Assembly (NCBI GenBank): GCA_002377605.1 | Contig: DFQD01000230.1 | Span: forward strand, 10,110-20,573 | Direction of reading: 5' to 3' | Length of the DNA: 10,464 nt | Source: Gammaproteobacteria bacterium UBA3498 | GTDB taxonomy: Bacteria; Pseudomonadota; Gammaproteobacteria; Pseudomonadales; Pseudohongiellaceae | Shown here: in pieces, positions 1 through 6,632 of the stretch | How positions within the stretch are numbered: the stretch's first letter is position 1 | Layout: the number at the start of each line of letters is the position of its first letter | Position numbers and translations under genes: made by a program | Notes under the pieces: generated by a model | What the model was told of the DNA's origin: nothing | The model's database searches: none | What the model saw: the letters and a program-made list of their open reading frames with translations, nothing else

Positions 1-3
1 TGT

Positions 4-666
4 TTAGTCCGACGGCTGCTTTACTGTTCTTAAGTAAGGCTTAACAGTGTTCCAGCCATCGGGAAACATTTCTTTAGCTTCTTCATCGGAAACAGCAGGA
101 ACAATAATGACGTCCTGTCCATGTTTCCAATTCACTGGCGTAGCAACTTTATGTTTGGCAGTAAGTTGCATGGAATCCAAAACTCGAAGAATTTCATCGA
201 AGTTTCGCCCTGTAGTCATCGGATAGGTGAGCATCAGCTTAATTGTTTTATCTGGACCAATAATAAATACAGATCTGACTGTAGCATTAGTCGCTGCAGT
301 TCTGCCTTCTGAAGTTCCTGGCTCATCAGCAGGAAGCATGTTGTAAAGCTTTGCCACAGCTAGATCACTATCACCAATCATAGGAAAGTTAACTGCATGG
401 CCCTGGGTTTCTTCGATGTCTTTCGCCCATTCACTATGATTGTCTACAGGATCGACACTCAGACCAATTATCTTGCAATTACGCTTTGCGAACTCTTGTT
501 CGAGCCCAGCCATGTATCCCAGTTCAGTAGTGCATACTGGAGTGAAGTCTTTTGGATGGGAAAACAATACTCCCCATTGATCACCTAACCATTCATGGAA
601 GTCCAACTCACCATGAGTGGTTTGAGCAGTAAAATTTGGTGCAACGTCATTAATTCGTAGTGACAT
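4..666 (-). CDS. 1-Cys peroxiredoxin (Prx6-like, AhpC/TSA family)
   Basis: This is a thiol peroxidase predicted to reduce H2O2, organic peroxides or peroxynitrite in the cytoplasm. From the ATG start it is 220 residues, the usual size of the Prx6/1-Cys group, which carries a long C-terminal extension. The peroxidatic cysteine is C45 in the motif FTPVCTTE, with T42 completing the TxxC signature and R131 (TVRSVFIIGP) the supporting arginine. The only other cysteine, C64, is not placed like a classical resolving cysteine, which supports a 1-Cys mechanism; the external reductant cannot be told from sequence. The start is the ATG at 666-664 because GGAG lies six bases upstream. An in-frame TTG four codons earlier overlaps that GGAG and is unlikely to be used. 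The gene lies 121 bases downstream of the methyltransferase gene in the same direction and probably has its own promoter. Family assignment is very secure. Confidence 0.96.
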   Translation of the reverse strand: MSLRINDVAPNFTAQTTHGELDFHEWLGDQWGVLFSHPKDFTPVCTTELGYMAGLEQEFAKRNCKIIGLSVDPVDNHSEWAKDIEETQGHAVNFPMIGDSDLAVAKLYNMLPADEPGTSEGRTAATNATVRSVFIIGPDKTIKLMLTYPMTTGRNFDEILRVLDSMQLTAKHKVATPVNWKHGQDVIIVPAVSDEEAKEMFPDGWNTVKPYLRTVKQPSD

Positions 667-672
667 AGTCGT

Positions 673-676
673 CTCC
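673..676 (-). promoter_or_regulatory. Ribosome binding site of the peroxiredoxin gene
   Basis: GGAG on the minus strand lies six bases before the ATG at 666-664. It decides between that ATG and the upstream in-frame TTG at 678-676, whose last base overlaps the site. Confidence 0.7.
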
Positions 677-787
677 AAAGGTTAAACCGTTCCTCGCCTT
701 CCATCAGGAGGGACCAGCAAGTGTACGCCGACTATTCTCAGCCAGCAACAGTAAAGCTGTCTTAATTTAATTACCCGGAAGGATTAG

Positions 788-1348
788 TTATTTAATACAA
801 TCGTAAACGAATGCGGGAGGCATATTTCGCAGAGTAAACTTAAGTTTAACATCACGAAAAATAGGTTTTACATCACCGTAATTGGCAAGGCTGTATTGGT
901 ATTGCAAGAAACGACCACCCTCTTTCAAATTCGAATCGACTTCTACCAAAATGTTTTGAACAATTTCGTCATCTATTAACGCTAGCGGTAAACTGGAAAC
1001 AACATAGTCAACTTTTTCGAAGCCTAATTCATTAAGTATCTGACGAATTGAAGATGCACAGGCATTGTACACACGAAGTCTGGAATCTTTGACTCGAGCG
1101 AGTTGATTTACAAAATCGTTATTCACCTCCAAGCAAACAAGAACACAATCTTTATGCATACGCTTTAACAGCGATCGCGTTACAACACCGCTTCCAGGGC
1201 CGAGCTCAACAATACAACCGGCTCTCTCGAAATCAATCGGCGCCAGTAAGCGCCGAACGAGATTTTTCGAACTAGGCGTAATCGTCCCGGTTGTCTTGAT
1301 GTTCTTTATAAGTTTGAACGAATCACTGAATTTAAATCGTGCTCTCAT
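788..1348 (-). CDS. PmtA-like class I SAM-dependent (phospholipid) methyltransferase
   Basis: The 186-residue protein is a small class I SAM methyltransferase that most resembles the bacterial phospholipid N-methyltransferase (PmtA) group, which methylates phosphatidylethanolamine at the membrane. What is visible: TGTITPSS at residues 20-27, matching the 'tGsi.PSS' stretch of that group; the SAM-binding motif I ELGPGSG at 48-54; an acidic strand end at E74 (CLEVNNDF); SSLPL at 118-122 in the catalytic motif position; and the C-terminal NMPPAFVY at 175-182, which resembles the NLPPA.VY ending of PmtA proteins. There is no signal peptide or membrane segment; the basic N-terminus could touch lipid. 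Its ATG overlaps the stop of the upstream VTT gene by four bases (ATGA), indicating translational coupling. The exact substrate is inferred. A related methyltransferase acting on rRNA or another amine is possible but less likely. Confidence 0.82.
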   Translation of the reverse strand: MRARFKFSDSFKLIKNIKTTGTITPSSKNLVRRLLAPIDFERAGCIVELGPGSGVVTRSLLKRMHKDCVLVCLEVNNDFVNQLARVKDSRLRVYNACASSIRQILNELGFEKVDYVVSSLPLALIDDEIVQNILVEVDSNLKEGGRFLQYQYSLANYGDVKPIFRDVKLKFTLRNMPPAFVYDCIK

Positions 1349-1947
1349 AATCTAAGCCACTCACCGATTTCAGTCCCTAAAAAAATATATACAGTTGCTA
1401 ATGGTAATTGGCCTATCAGCAATGGGACGATCATTTTTCTATAGGGCATTTTCGCCACCCCTGCCACATAGCAAACTGCATCGGTTGGGACCAGAGGAAA
1501 AAATGCCCATCCTGCTATTACCCAAAATGCAAATTTACTATGCATTTTTTCCTTTAGAAACAAGATCTTATCCGGGTATTTCCCTTCTAGAAATTCATCG
1601 TAGTTCCCAAAAGAGGGGAGACTGTATACTAGGAAGGCACCAACCACAACTCCCATGGCTGAGATCAACCAAACCACTACCGGCATATCTGGAAATGAGA
1701 TAGCACCTGCCAGTACAAATGGTGTGCTGGGAATCATCAATACTGCCCGAGTCATTGACACCAGCACATAGACTAGCATCGCCATGGCCCCTAGACCGTT
1801 TAGGAAGTTTGAGATCGACTCTCGACTTAGTATTTCAGGATTAAACAACAGCCAAATAAGAATAATAGCTACGGTAACTAGCCACATTGAGTTGATATGT
1901 TTATAGGGCATAAAAGATTGAGAAGGTAATCTCAAAAGTAATACCAC
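1345..1947 (-). CDS. VTT-domain (TVP38/TMEM64, DedA-related) membrane protein
   Basis: This is a polytopic inner-membrane protein of 200 residues. Hydrophobic segments lie at about 21-36, 52-72, 75-82 with 88-109, 139-162 and 172-191. The conserved core includes a helix with R67, the proline-rich MIPSTPFVLAGA re-entrant-like segment at 71-82, and FFPLVPTDAVCYVAG at 149-163, which corresponds to the F/R-x-x-P...P-x-D...Y-x-A-G signature of VTT proteins. Related proteins are implicated in moving or scrambling lipids such as phospholipids and polyprenyl phosphates; the cargo here is unknown. The start is uncertain. The GTG at 1947-1945 shares one base with the TAG stop of the upstream gene and would be coupled to it, while an ATG at 1911 (residue 13) gives a more natural N-terminus. 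Neither has a clear Shine-Dalgarno. The gene overlaps the methyltransferase downstream by four bases. Confidence 0.88.
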   Translation of the reverse strand: MVLLLRLPSQSFMPYKHINSMWLVTVAIILIWLLFNPEILSRESISNFLNGLGAMAMLVYVLVSMTRAVLMIPSTPFVLAGAISFPDMPVVVWLISAMGVVVGAFLVYSLPSFGNYDEFLEGKYPDKILFLKEKMHSKFAFWVIAGWAFFPLVPTDAVCYVAGVAKMPYRKMIVPLLIGQLPLATVYIFLGTEIGEWLRL

Positions 1948-2339
1948 TATTCAGCCGGCGATGGTTTGCTTTTATGCGCCAACGTATGAGCGTTCAGCTC
2001 CCAGTTCTGGCCATCAAAATCTACAATCCTCATCTTTGCTGGTGGTTCGTCCAGGCAGTTAACATTTACATCTACACCATCGGGATTCGATCTTGGAATG
2101 TAAAAAGGTTTTATACCGCAAGTTCTGCAGAAGAAGTGTTTAGCGATACCACTATTAAAAGTGTAAGTCGATAACTCCGACTCCCCATTCAATATTTTAA
2201 AGTTATCTTTTGGAACAATTAGATGCAAATAGCCTGACATCGCGCAAATTGAACAGTTGCAATTTTCAATTTCTGCATCTTCTTTTGCTTCTACTTGGAA
2301 ATTTACTGCTCCACAATGACAACTTCCCTTAAACAACAT
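1947..2339 (-). CDS. GFA-family (glutathione-dependent formaldehyde-activating enzyme/CENP-V fold) zinc protein
   Basis: The 130-residue protein is a single GFA domain. Its zinc ligands are readable: CHC at residues 7-9, CNCSIC at 27-32 and CRTCG at 71-75, a standard arrangement for two structural or catalytic zincs. Members of this family were named for glutathione-dependent formaldehyde activation, but most paralogues have no proven reaction, so the substrate is unknown. The protein should be cytoplasmic; the C-terminus ends in a short polar tail (HKSKPSPAE). It is the first gene of a three-gene minus-strand cluster, sharing one base with the VTT gene (TAG/GTG) that follows. The ATG at 2339-2337 has only a weak AAGAG about 11 bases upstream. 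It is divergent from the Aas-like ligase across about 139 bases. Confidence 0.92.
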   Translation of the reverse strand: MLFKGSCHCGAVNFQVEAKEDAEIENCNCSICAMSGYLHLIVPKDNFKILNGESELSTYTFNSGIAKHFFCRTCGIKPFYIPRSNPDGVDVNVNCLDEPPAKMRIVDFDGQNWELNAHTLAHKSKPSPAE

Positions 2340-2372
2340 ACAAATGGTTACTCTTAACGATACTTGGATTCC

Positions 2373-2425
2373 TGGAATTAACTAGGACAATCGCCCCTTT
2401 CCAGTTTGGAATTAACTTGGCAACT
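2373..2425. repeat. Direct repeat in a divergent control region (two copies of TGGAATTAACT)
   Basis: TGGAATTAACT occurs at 2373-2383 and again at 2407-2417, 34 bases apart start to start and followed in both copies by a one-base difference and GG. Each copy is preceded by a TTCC arm that makes a TTCC-N-GGAA dyad, with a one-base gap in the first copy (2369-2378) and five bases in the second. The repeat sits between the divergent GFA and Aas-like ligase genes, where an operator would be expected. No strong promoter hexamers stand out here, so the role is inferred. Confidence 0.45.
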
Positions 2426-2478
2426 GTATCACCCCCCTGAGCTTGTTCCAAGCCAGTGTTTCATGTGAAGATACCAGC

Positions 2479-3996
2479 ATGTTACAACATCGATTTATCG
2501 ATGCCGCCAAGGCGCACCCTGATAAACTAGCGATCGTAGATAGAACTACTGGTCGCGACTTGTCTTTTGGTCGAGCACTTCTCGCCGCACTTATTCTTGC
2601 ACGTCGTTTTCGTAAACTCGAACGTGGACGTATAGGCATAATGTTGCCCACTTCAGCCGGTGGCGCTTTGGCTATTGTAGGAGCAATCTTCGCTGGCAGA
2701 ACCCCAGTGATGATTAACTATTCAACCGGCGCAGCAAAAAATTGCCTCTATGCACAACAAACTTGCGACTTCAGGAAAATAATCACCGCCCGAGCATTAT
2801 TAGAAAAGACCGGATGCAAAGAATTACCAGATATGATCTTTCTGGAGGACATTCTGGAAAACCTTTCTCGCTTCGAACAATTAAGCGCACTACTAAAATC
2901 CAAACTTCCTTCCTCTTGGTTGAAAAAACTCACAGGCTCTACTGATCTAGAAAGGCCTGCAGTAATTCTTTTTACTAGCGGAAGTGAAAAAGATCCCAAA
3001 GTCGTACAACTTACGCAAAGAAACCTTTTATCCAACATAGAGTCTTTTTCCAACATGATGGATATCTATGGCATGGATAACATTTTAGCAGTATTGCCTT
3101 ACTTTCATGTGTTTGGTCTTACAATTAATTTGTGGACACCATTATGTTTAGGGATGAAGGCGATCACTTATTCTAATCCTTTAGAATTCAAGACGGTCGC
3201 AAAGATTATTAAGAATGATAAGCCTTCGTTATTAGTTGGCACCCCTCTTTTCCTTGAGGGTTATGCGCGTCAATCGAAACCTGGTGACTTTGAAAGCGTT
3301 GAATTGACCGTAAGCGGCGCTGACAAATGCCCTGATTCATTGCGAAAGCTTTATCGCGAGAAACATGGATTAGAAATATTTGAAGGTTATGGCACGACAG
3401 AAACATCTCCGGTGATTTCTGTTAACCCAAGAGATGCTAACCGGCCCGGCAGTATCGGCATCCCCATTCCAGGAACCGAAGTAAAGATAGAAAAGATTGA
3501 TACTGGAGGAGAATGTCCGCGAGGAGAAACTGGCAAGATCATGGTCAAAGGTCAGGGAGTAATGCAGGGCTATCTAAACGATATTGAGGAAACCCATCTC
3601 CGCATCAAATCCGGTTGGTATGACACTGGTGACTTAGGATTATTAGATGAAGATGGCTATCTTTGGCACAAGGGTCGACTCAAGCGATTTATAAAGATTG
3701 GTGGCGAAATGATTTCGCTAGTTATGGTGGAGGAAACCTTGAACGCTGTAACCCCAGAAGAAATTGAATGCTGTGCAGTTGAGTTACCAGACGCCAAAAG
3801 AGGATCACGCATCGTTGCAGTAACAAACGCTGAAATAGACCAAACGGAAGTCATCAAGAAACTCACCGAAGAACTGCCGAATCTCGCTCTACCAAAAAAA
3901 TATGTCATAGTTCATGAATTCCCCCGCATGGGTAGTGGAAAGACCGATTTCCGAGGTCTTACCAATATAGTTCGCGATCTCGATACTGCTGGCTAG
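2479..3996 (+). CDS. Stand-alone acyl-ACP synthetase-like AMP-forming ligase (Aas C-terminal domain type)
   Basis: The 505-residue ANL-superfamily enzyme is predicted to activate a fatty acid as acyl-AMP and pass it to ACP or CoA. Visible motifs, numbered from the ATG: the phosphate-binding loop TSGSEKDPK at 166-174, YGTTE at 304-308, YDTGD at 381-385, the hinge GRLKRFIKIGGEM at 399-411, and the adenylation lysine K488 in GSGKTDF. The hinge reads KRF.KIGGEM instead of the usual KD-I-K, which is typical of the acyl-ACP synthetase half of Aas (2-acylglycerophosphoethanolamine acyltransferase/acyl-ACP synthetase). There is no fused PlsC acyltransferase or MFS domain. The ATG at 2479 is preferred, with GAAG eight bases upstream and the family-typical start just after it. 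An in-frame TTG at 2443 would add 12 residues but lacks an RBS. The gene is divergent from the lipid-type cluster and convergent with the PepSY gene. Confidence 0.88.
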   Translation: MLQHRFIDAAKAHPDKLAIVDRTTGRDLSFGRALLAALILARRFRKLERGRIGIMLPTSAGGALAIVGAIFAGRTPVMINYSTGAAKNCLYAQQTCDFRKIITARALLEKTGCKELPDMIFLEDILENLSRFEQLSALLKSKLPSSWLKKLTGSTDLERPAVILFTSGSEKDPKVVQLTQRNLLSNIESFSNMMDIYGMDNILAVLPYFHVFGLTINLWTPLCLGMKAITYSNPLEFKTVAKIIKNDKPSLLVGTPLFLEGYARQSKPGDFESVELTVSGADKCPDSLRKLYREKHGLEIFEGYGTTETSPVISVNPRDANRPGSIGIPIPGTEVKIEKIDTGGECPRGETGKIMVKGQGVMQGYLNDIEETHLRIKSGWYDTGDLGLLDEDGYLWHKGRLKRFIKIGGEMISLVMVEETLNAVTPEEIECCAVELPDAKRGSRIVAVTNAEIDQTEVIKKLTEELPNLALPKKYVIVHEFPRMGSGKTDFRGLTNIVRDLDTAG

Positions 3997-4022
3997 ATAA
4001 CTAGCCCCAATTTTTCAATTGG
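3991..4022 (+). terminator. Two tandem perfect hairpins at the end of the Aas-like gene, probable terminator
   Basis: GGCTAG-ATAA-CTAGCC (3991-4006) is a perfect 6-bp hairpin whose left arm contains the TAG stop codon. It is followed with no gap by CCAATT-TTTC-AATTGG (4007-4022), a second perfect 6-bp hairpin. A T-run (CAATTTTTC) follows the first stem and another (ACTTTTTTA) lies a few bases after the second. The first stem plus the following T-run could act as a weak intrinsic terminator for the plus-strand gene. The convergent minus-strand gene ends at 4090. Confidence 0.5.
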
Positions 4023-4089
4023 TTAGAACTTTTTTACAGAAAGACTTGTGATTCGCGCTTACTGAACATGGAGAGCATAAATCGTAATC

Positions 4090-5586
4090 TTAAGAGAGAA
4101 TTTCTCGTGTATTTAAATACAGCCGCCTTATTCCTATATACGTCCCAATCACTGTTAATACCAATCCGCCACTTAATAACAATATAACAACGATATCCCA
4201 AATAGGTCTCGACCCGTACCAGAAACCAAAGTCCAGACTATGAAAACCATTATAGAGCCATCTCTCCATTCGCCTCGAGGCGTTACTTTGAAAGACTACT
4301 TCGCTACTATTTAAATCAACATAAAGACTACTACCCACCGAATCATCGAAACGCACCCTTAAAACTGGCAATGGCTTGGAAGGCCCCCGCGCGGAGTTTC
4401 GGGAATAATAATAGCTATCATATTCTCGAAGAATATCTGCAGAATCGATTGAAGCGGCTTGGCTTTCACCTAGCTGCTCAATGATGTAGCCCGTATCGAA
4501 TAAATCCTGCTTCGTTTCTAGATCATCAAGCCGGATAAGTTGCCGACCAAATCCCCAAGTTGAATCACTATCAGATTTAACAGCGCCTATATAATAATCT
4601 CCTTGCAAACGCTTAAATTCGATTTCTTTAAGCTCTGCTCCGGCTAAGGAGTCATAAATTTCGTTTTGAGTGGCTTGCTGATTCAATTTATCAAATCTTT
4701 GCAATTCGATATCCCCACCTTGCAGCAGGCTTCTATCAATCGTTAATCCCCGAGCGCGAGTCCATTCATATGGATCCATCGATAGTAGTCCACTAAACAC
4801 CCAGGTTAGCGTTACCAATCCAAAACAAAGTCCAGTGATGTAATGCCAACGCAAGATTCCATTGTATGGAATTACCTTACTAAAGGAGAATGGTTTAGTA
4901 CTGCGCAACTGGGTAAAGATCAGGACTATGCCAAGTGACGCAAGTATGGAACCAAGAGAAGATAACCAAATTACAACATCCGACCAGAGCGCAGTGTTTC
5001 TTCTCAGATCAACAAAATAAAGCCAATGAGGAATTGCACCTATCCAAGCAAGGAATCGATCCACAGAAGTTGTTACCAATATTACTTGTCCCCATCTCGG
5101 TGAGACATATACCTCTGTCCTTGCATCATCGACCACACGAAATTTTTCCAGTGGTAATTCCCCACGCAAGCCAATAGTCCATTGATCGATTTCTTCGATC
5201 CGCCCTATTCTCTCTATGGCGTTGTCCTCTGCTCCTGTGAAATCGCTAATAATCTGCCTAGAACTTATCATGGAGCTGGAAAGTATCGATCCATCGTCAG
5301 CAAAGACAATTCCCCCATTATTTTCTGAAAATTGATAGGCAGACCTTCCCATAACTGTAGTTAGTTTAGGAACTGAAGAGGCTCTGACTAGTTGCTGGGC
5401 CTGAGAAGGGGCTATTGAAATACTCTCAAGATCTAGATTAGGTAATCGAGTTAAGCGCTCATGTTCAGTTAGTGTTGGCATACCTCCGGTATATATAATT
5501 GCAAAACCAGAGGCAAACCAGAGAACGAAGACTAAGGCTAGTCCAATGCCTAAATAACGGTGAATCAGTATGACAAGTTTACGCAT
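4090..5586 (-). CDS. PepSY-associated transmembrane protein, possible heme-binding reductase-like
   Basis: The 498-residue inner-membrane protein belongs to the PepSY_TM superfamily. Hydrophobic helices lie at about 5-33, 203-225, 247-269 and 462-488, separated by two large loops (about 34-180 and 275-450) that are presumably periplasmic. Histidines sit at characteristic places: H9 in IHRYLG, H187 in IPHWLYF, H248 in LRWHYITGL and H449 (approximate) in FHSLDFGFW. Some relatives, such as the siderophore reductase FoxB, bind two b-type hemes through conserved membrane histidines and reduce Fe(III)-siderophores or act in iron uptake. Four such histidines here are compatible with that, but a siderophore or iron link is not shown, since no TonB receptor or siderophore gene is nearby. 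The ATG has no convincing Shine-Dalgarno. The gene lies 96 bases downstream of the MAPEG gene in the same direction. Confidence 0.85.
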   Translation of the reverse strand: MRKLVILIHRYLGIGLALVFVLWFASGFAIIYTGGMPTLTEHERLTRLPNLDLESISIAPSQAQQLVRASSVPKLTTVMGRSAYQFSENNGGIVFADDGSILSSSMISSRQIISDFTGAEDNAIERIGRIEEIDQWTIGLRGELPLEKFRVVDDARTEVYVSPRWGQVILVTTSVDRFLAWIGAIPHWLYFVDLRRNTALWSDVVIWLSSLGSILASLGIVLIFTQLRSTKPFSFSKVIPYNGILRWHYITGLCFGLVTLTWVFSGLLSMDPYEWTRARGLTIDRSLLQGGDIELQRFDKLNQQATQNEIYDSLAGAELKEIEFKRLQGDYYIGAVKSDSDSTWGFGRQLIRLDDLETKQDLFDTGYIIEQLGESQAASIDSADILREYDSYYYSRNSARGPSKPLPVLRVRFDDSVGSSLYVDLNSSEVVFQSNASRRMERWLYNGFHSLDFGFWYGSRPIWDIVVILLLSGGLVLTVIGTYIGIRRLYLNTREILS

Positions 5587-5682
5587 AGGATTGTTGGATT
5601 GCGTTGCTTGTTCTTATTTGATTTCTAAGTAAGAAAATTATCCTGTCTTTATGTTTCTTCAAATTAGTCGAATATTTCTAGT

Positions 5683-6072
5683 CTACCCCGTCATCAAATT
5701 CCTAACCGCAAATATAAGAGAAGCGATTAGCATGATTACGCTTGGGAGAAATGTAAGAGCATATCCTGCGCTTCGAGATTTCGGATCTGCCACGTAACTG
5801 CGCAGATAGAGAGACCTTCCAACAAGGTAAACTACTCCAAGTCCAGCAGAAATTTGTGCACTCCACAAATGAGCAGATAAAAAAATCGCCGGCAGAAATA
5901 CAATAAGTTGCTCGGCAGTATTTTGCTGCACACGAAAATAGCGCTCAAAAGTCGGATCTCCACTTGTGGCTGGAGCAGGCACATTGTATTTGCCACGAGC
6001 TATTCCTACTAAAATTCCAAACGCGATATATTGCACTAAAGCAAGCACAACAACTATTGCTACTAAACTCAT
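5683..6072 (-). CDS. MAPEG-family membrane protein
   Basis: The 129-residue protein has four hydrophobic segments, at about 2-23, 56-70, 74-90 and 104-125, the usual topology and size of MAPEG (membrane-associated proteins in eicosanoid and glutathione metabolism). The signature ERYFRVQQNTAEQ at about 43-55 matches the family's F.R..R.Q.N..E motif, which contributes to glutathione binding in characterised members. Bacterial members may be glutathione transferases or peroxidases acting on lipid substrates at the membrane; the reaction here is unknown. A good Shine-Dalgarno GGGGA lies six bases before the ATG. The gene is the first in the minus direction from the divergent control region and may be cotranscribed with the PepSY gene 96 bases downstream. 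Confidence 0.92.
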   Translation of the reverse strand: MSLVAIVVVLALVQYIAFGILVGIARGKYNVPAPATSGDPTFERYFRVQQNTAEQLIVFLPAIFLSAHLWSAQISAGLGVVYLVGRSLYLRSYVADPKSRSAGYALTFLPSVIMLIASLIFAVRNLMTG

Positions 6073-6078
6073 AGAATT

Positions 6079-6083
6079 TCCCC
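6079..6083 (-). promoter_or_regulatory. Ribosome binding site of the MAPEG gene
   Basis: GGGGA on the minus strand lies six bases upstream of the ATG at 6072-6070. It is the clearest Shine-Dalgarno among the minus-strand membrane genes here and supports this start. Confidence 0.6.
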
Positions 6084-6290
6084 AAAATATGTATTCGTTA
6101 AACTTTTTTGACTTTTATTTTGTATTAAGTTGTCTAAATAATTTTTCAAATTTGTAATTTTTAGTTCGCCAAGATTAGTATCGGGATAACATTCATACAT
6201 GCTCAGGTTCAGTATACCGCATGCTGCAAAAATAGACGAAAAAGAGGGTTATTTTCTTACATCTTTAAGTCGAATTTCATTGTTTTTGAC

Positions 6291-6319
6291 GACATTTTAC
6301 ATACCACATCGCTTATAAT
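6291..6319 (+). promoter_or_regulatory. Candidate promoter of the xseB-ispA-dxs operon
   Basis: A consensus -10 hexamer TATAAT lies at 6314-6319, about 66 bases before the xseB start. No well-spaced -35 matches consensus: TTGACG (6286-6291) is 22 bases away, TTTACA (6296-6301) only 12, and GACATT (6291-6296) has the correct 17-base gap but poor identity. The -10 match and the position support a promoter. The weak -35 suggests an activator or low basal strength. Confidence 0.5.
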
Positions 6320-6384
6320 CTCTCCTGGATCTTCTAAATACCTGTTCCGACATGGTTGAGCCTGTTTATAAGTGGAAATGACGT

Positions 6385-6624
6385 ATGACTAAGAAAAAAC
6401 AAGCTTCCTTCGATTTCGAAAAAGCCCTAGAAGAACTTGAAGAGCTAGTGTCTTCGATGGAAGACGGTGAACTAAGTTTAGAGGGTTCTTTGCAGGCTTT
6501 CGAGAAAGGCATCAAACTCACACGAGAATGCCAAGCCGCGCTCAAAAAAGCGGAACAAAAAGTTCAGGTACTCATCAATGAAAACGGTGATACCGAGGAA
6601 ATGGAATTCGAAGGCGGCGAATAA
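6385..6624 (+). CDS. xseB: Exodeoxyribonuclease VII small subunit
   Basis: XseB is the small subunit of exonuclease VII, a cytoplasmic nuclease that degrades single-stranded DNA from both ends into oligonucleotides. Several XseB copies associate with one catalytic XseA. The 79-residue length equals the usual XseB size. The hallmark FEKALEELEELVSSMEDGELSLEGSLQ-type pattern starts at residue 11, followed by FEKGIKL and a helical ECQAALKKAEQKV segment; the whole protein reads as two long amphipathic helices with an acidic tail. The ATG at 6385 has GTGGA about eight bases upstream. An ATG seven bases earlier opens only a four-codon frame. The gene leads the isoprenoid operon, with ispA starting eight bases after its stop. 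XseA must be encoded elsewhere. Confidence 0.96.
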   Translation: MTKKKQASFDFEKALEELEELVSSMEDGELSLEGSLQAFEKGIKLTRECQAALKKAEQKVQVLINENGDTEEMEFEGGE

Positions 6625-6632
6625 GCATACAC

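Larger units (their letters stand above)
6073..6384. other. 312-base AT-rich divergent intergenic region
   Basis: No coding frame is convincing here. The part next to the MAPEG gene (about 6100-6165) is very AT-rich and probably holds its promoter, but no hexamer pair is strong enough to mark. The part next to xseB carries a perfect TATAAT at 6314-6319. A short inverted repeat CATGC/GCATG (6198-6202 and 6219-6223) flanks a GTATAC palindrome and might be a regulator site. Nothing else stands out. Confidence 0.5.

Noticed and set aside
697..712. CCTTCC-ATCA-GGAGGG hairpin upstream of the peroxiredoxin gene
   Set aside because: Read on the minus strand, the sense of the neighbouring genes, one pair becomes a C-A mismatch and no T-run follows, so it is not credited as a terminator.
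2748..3056. Minus-strand and other-frame open frames inside the Aas-like, dxs, peroxiredoxin and PepSY genes
   Set aside because: They are shadows of well-supported genes with no ribosome sites and no recognisable domains.
6286..6319. TTGACG...TATAAT as a full promoter for xseB
   Set aside because: The gap of 22 bases is too long for normal sigma-70 spacing, so only the -10 is credited.
6378..6392. Four-codon frame ATG ACG TAT GAC TAA overlapping the xseB start, as a leader peptide
   Set aside because: Its ATG is one base from the only Shine-Dalgarno-like GGA, too close for initiation, and it has no regulatory codon pattern.
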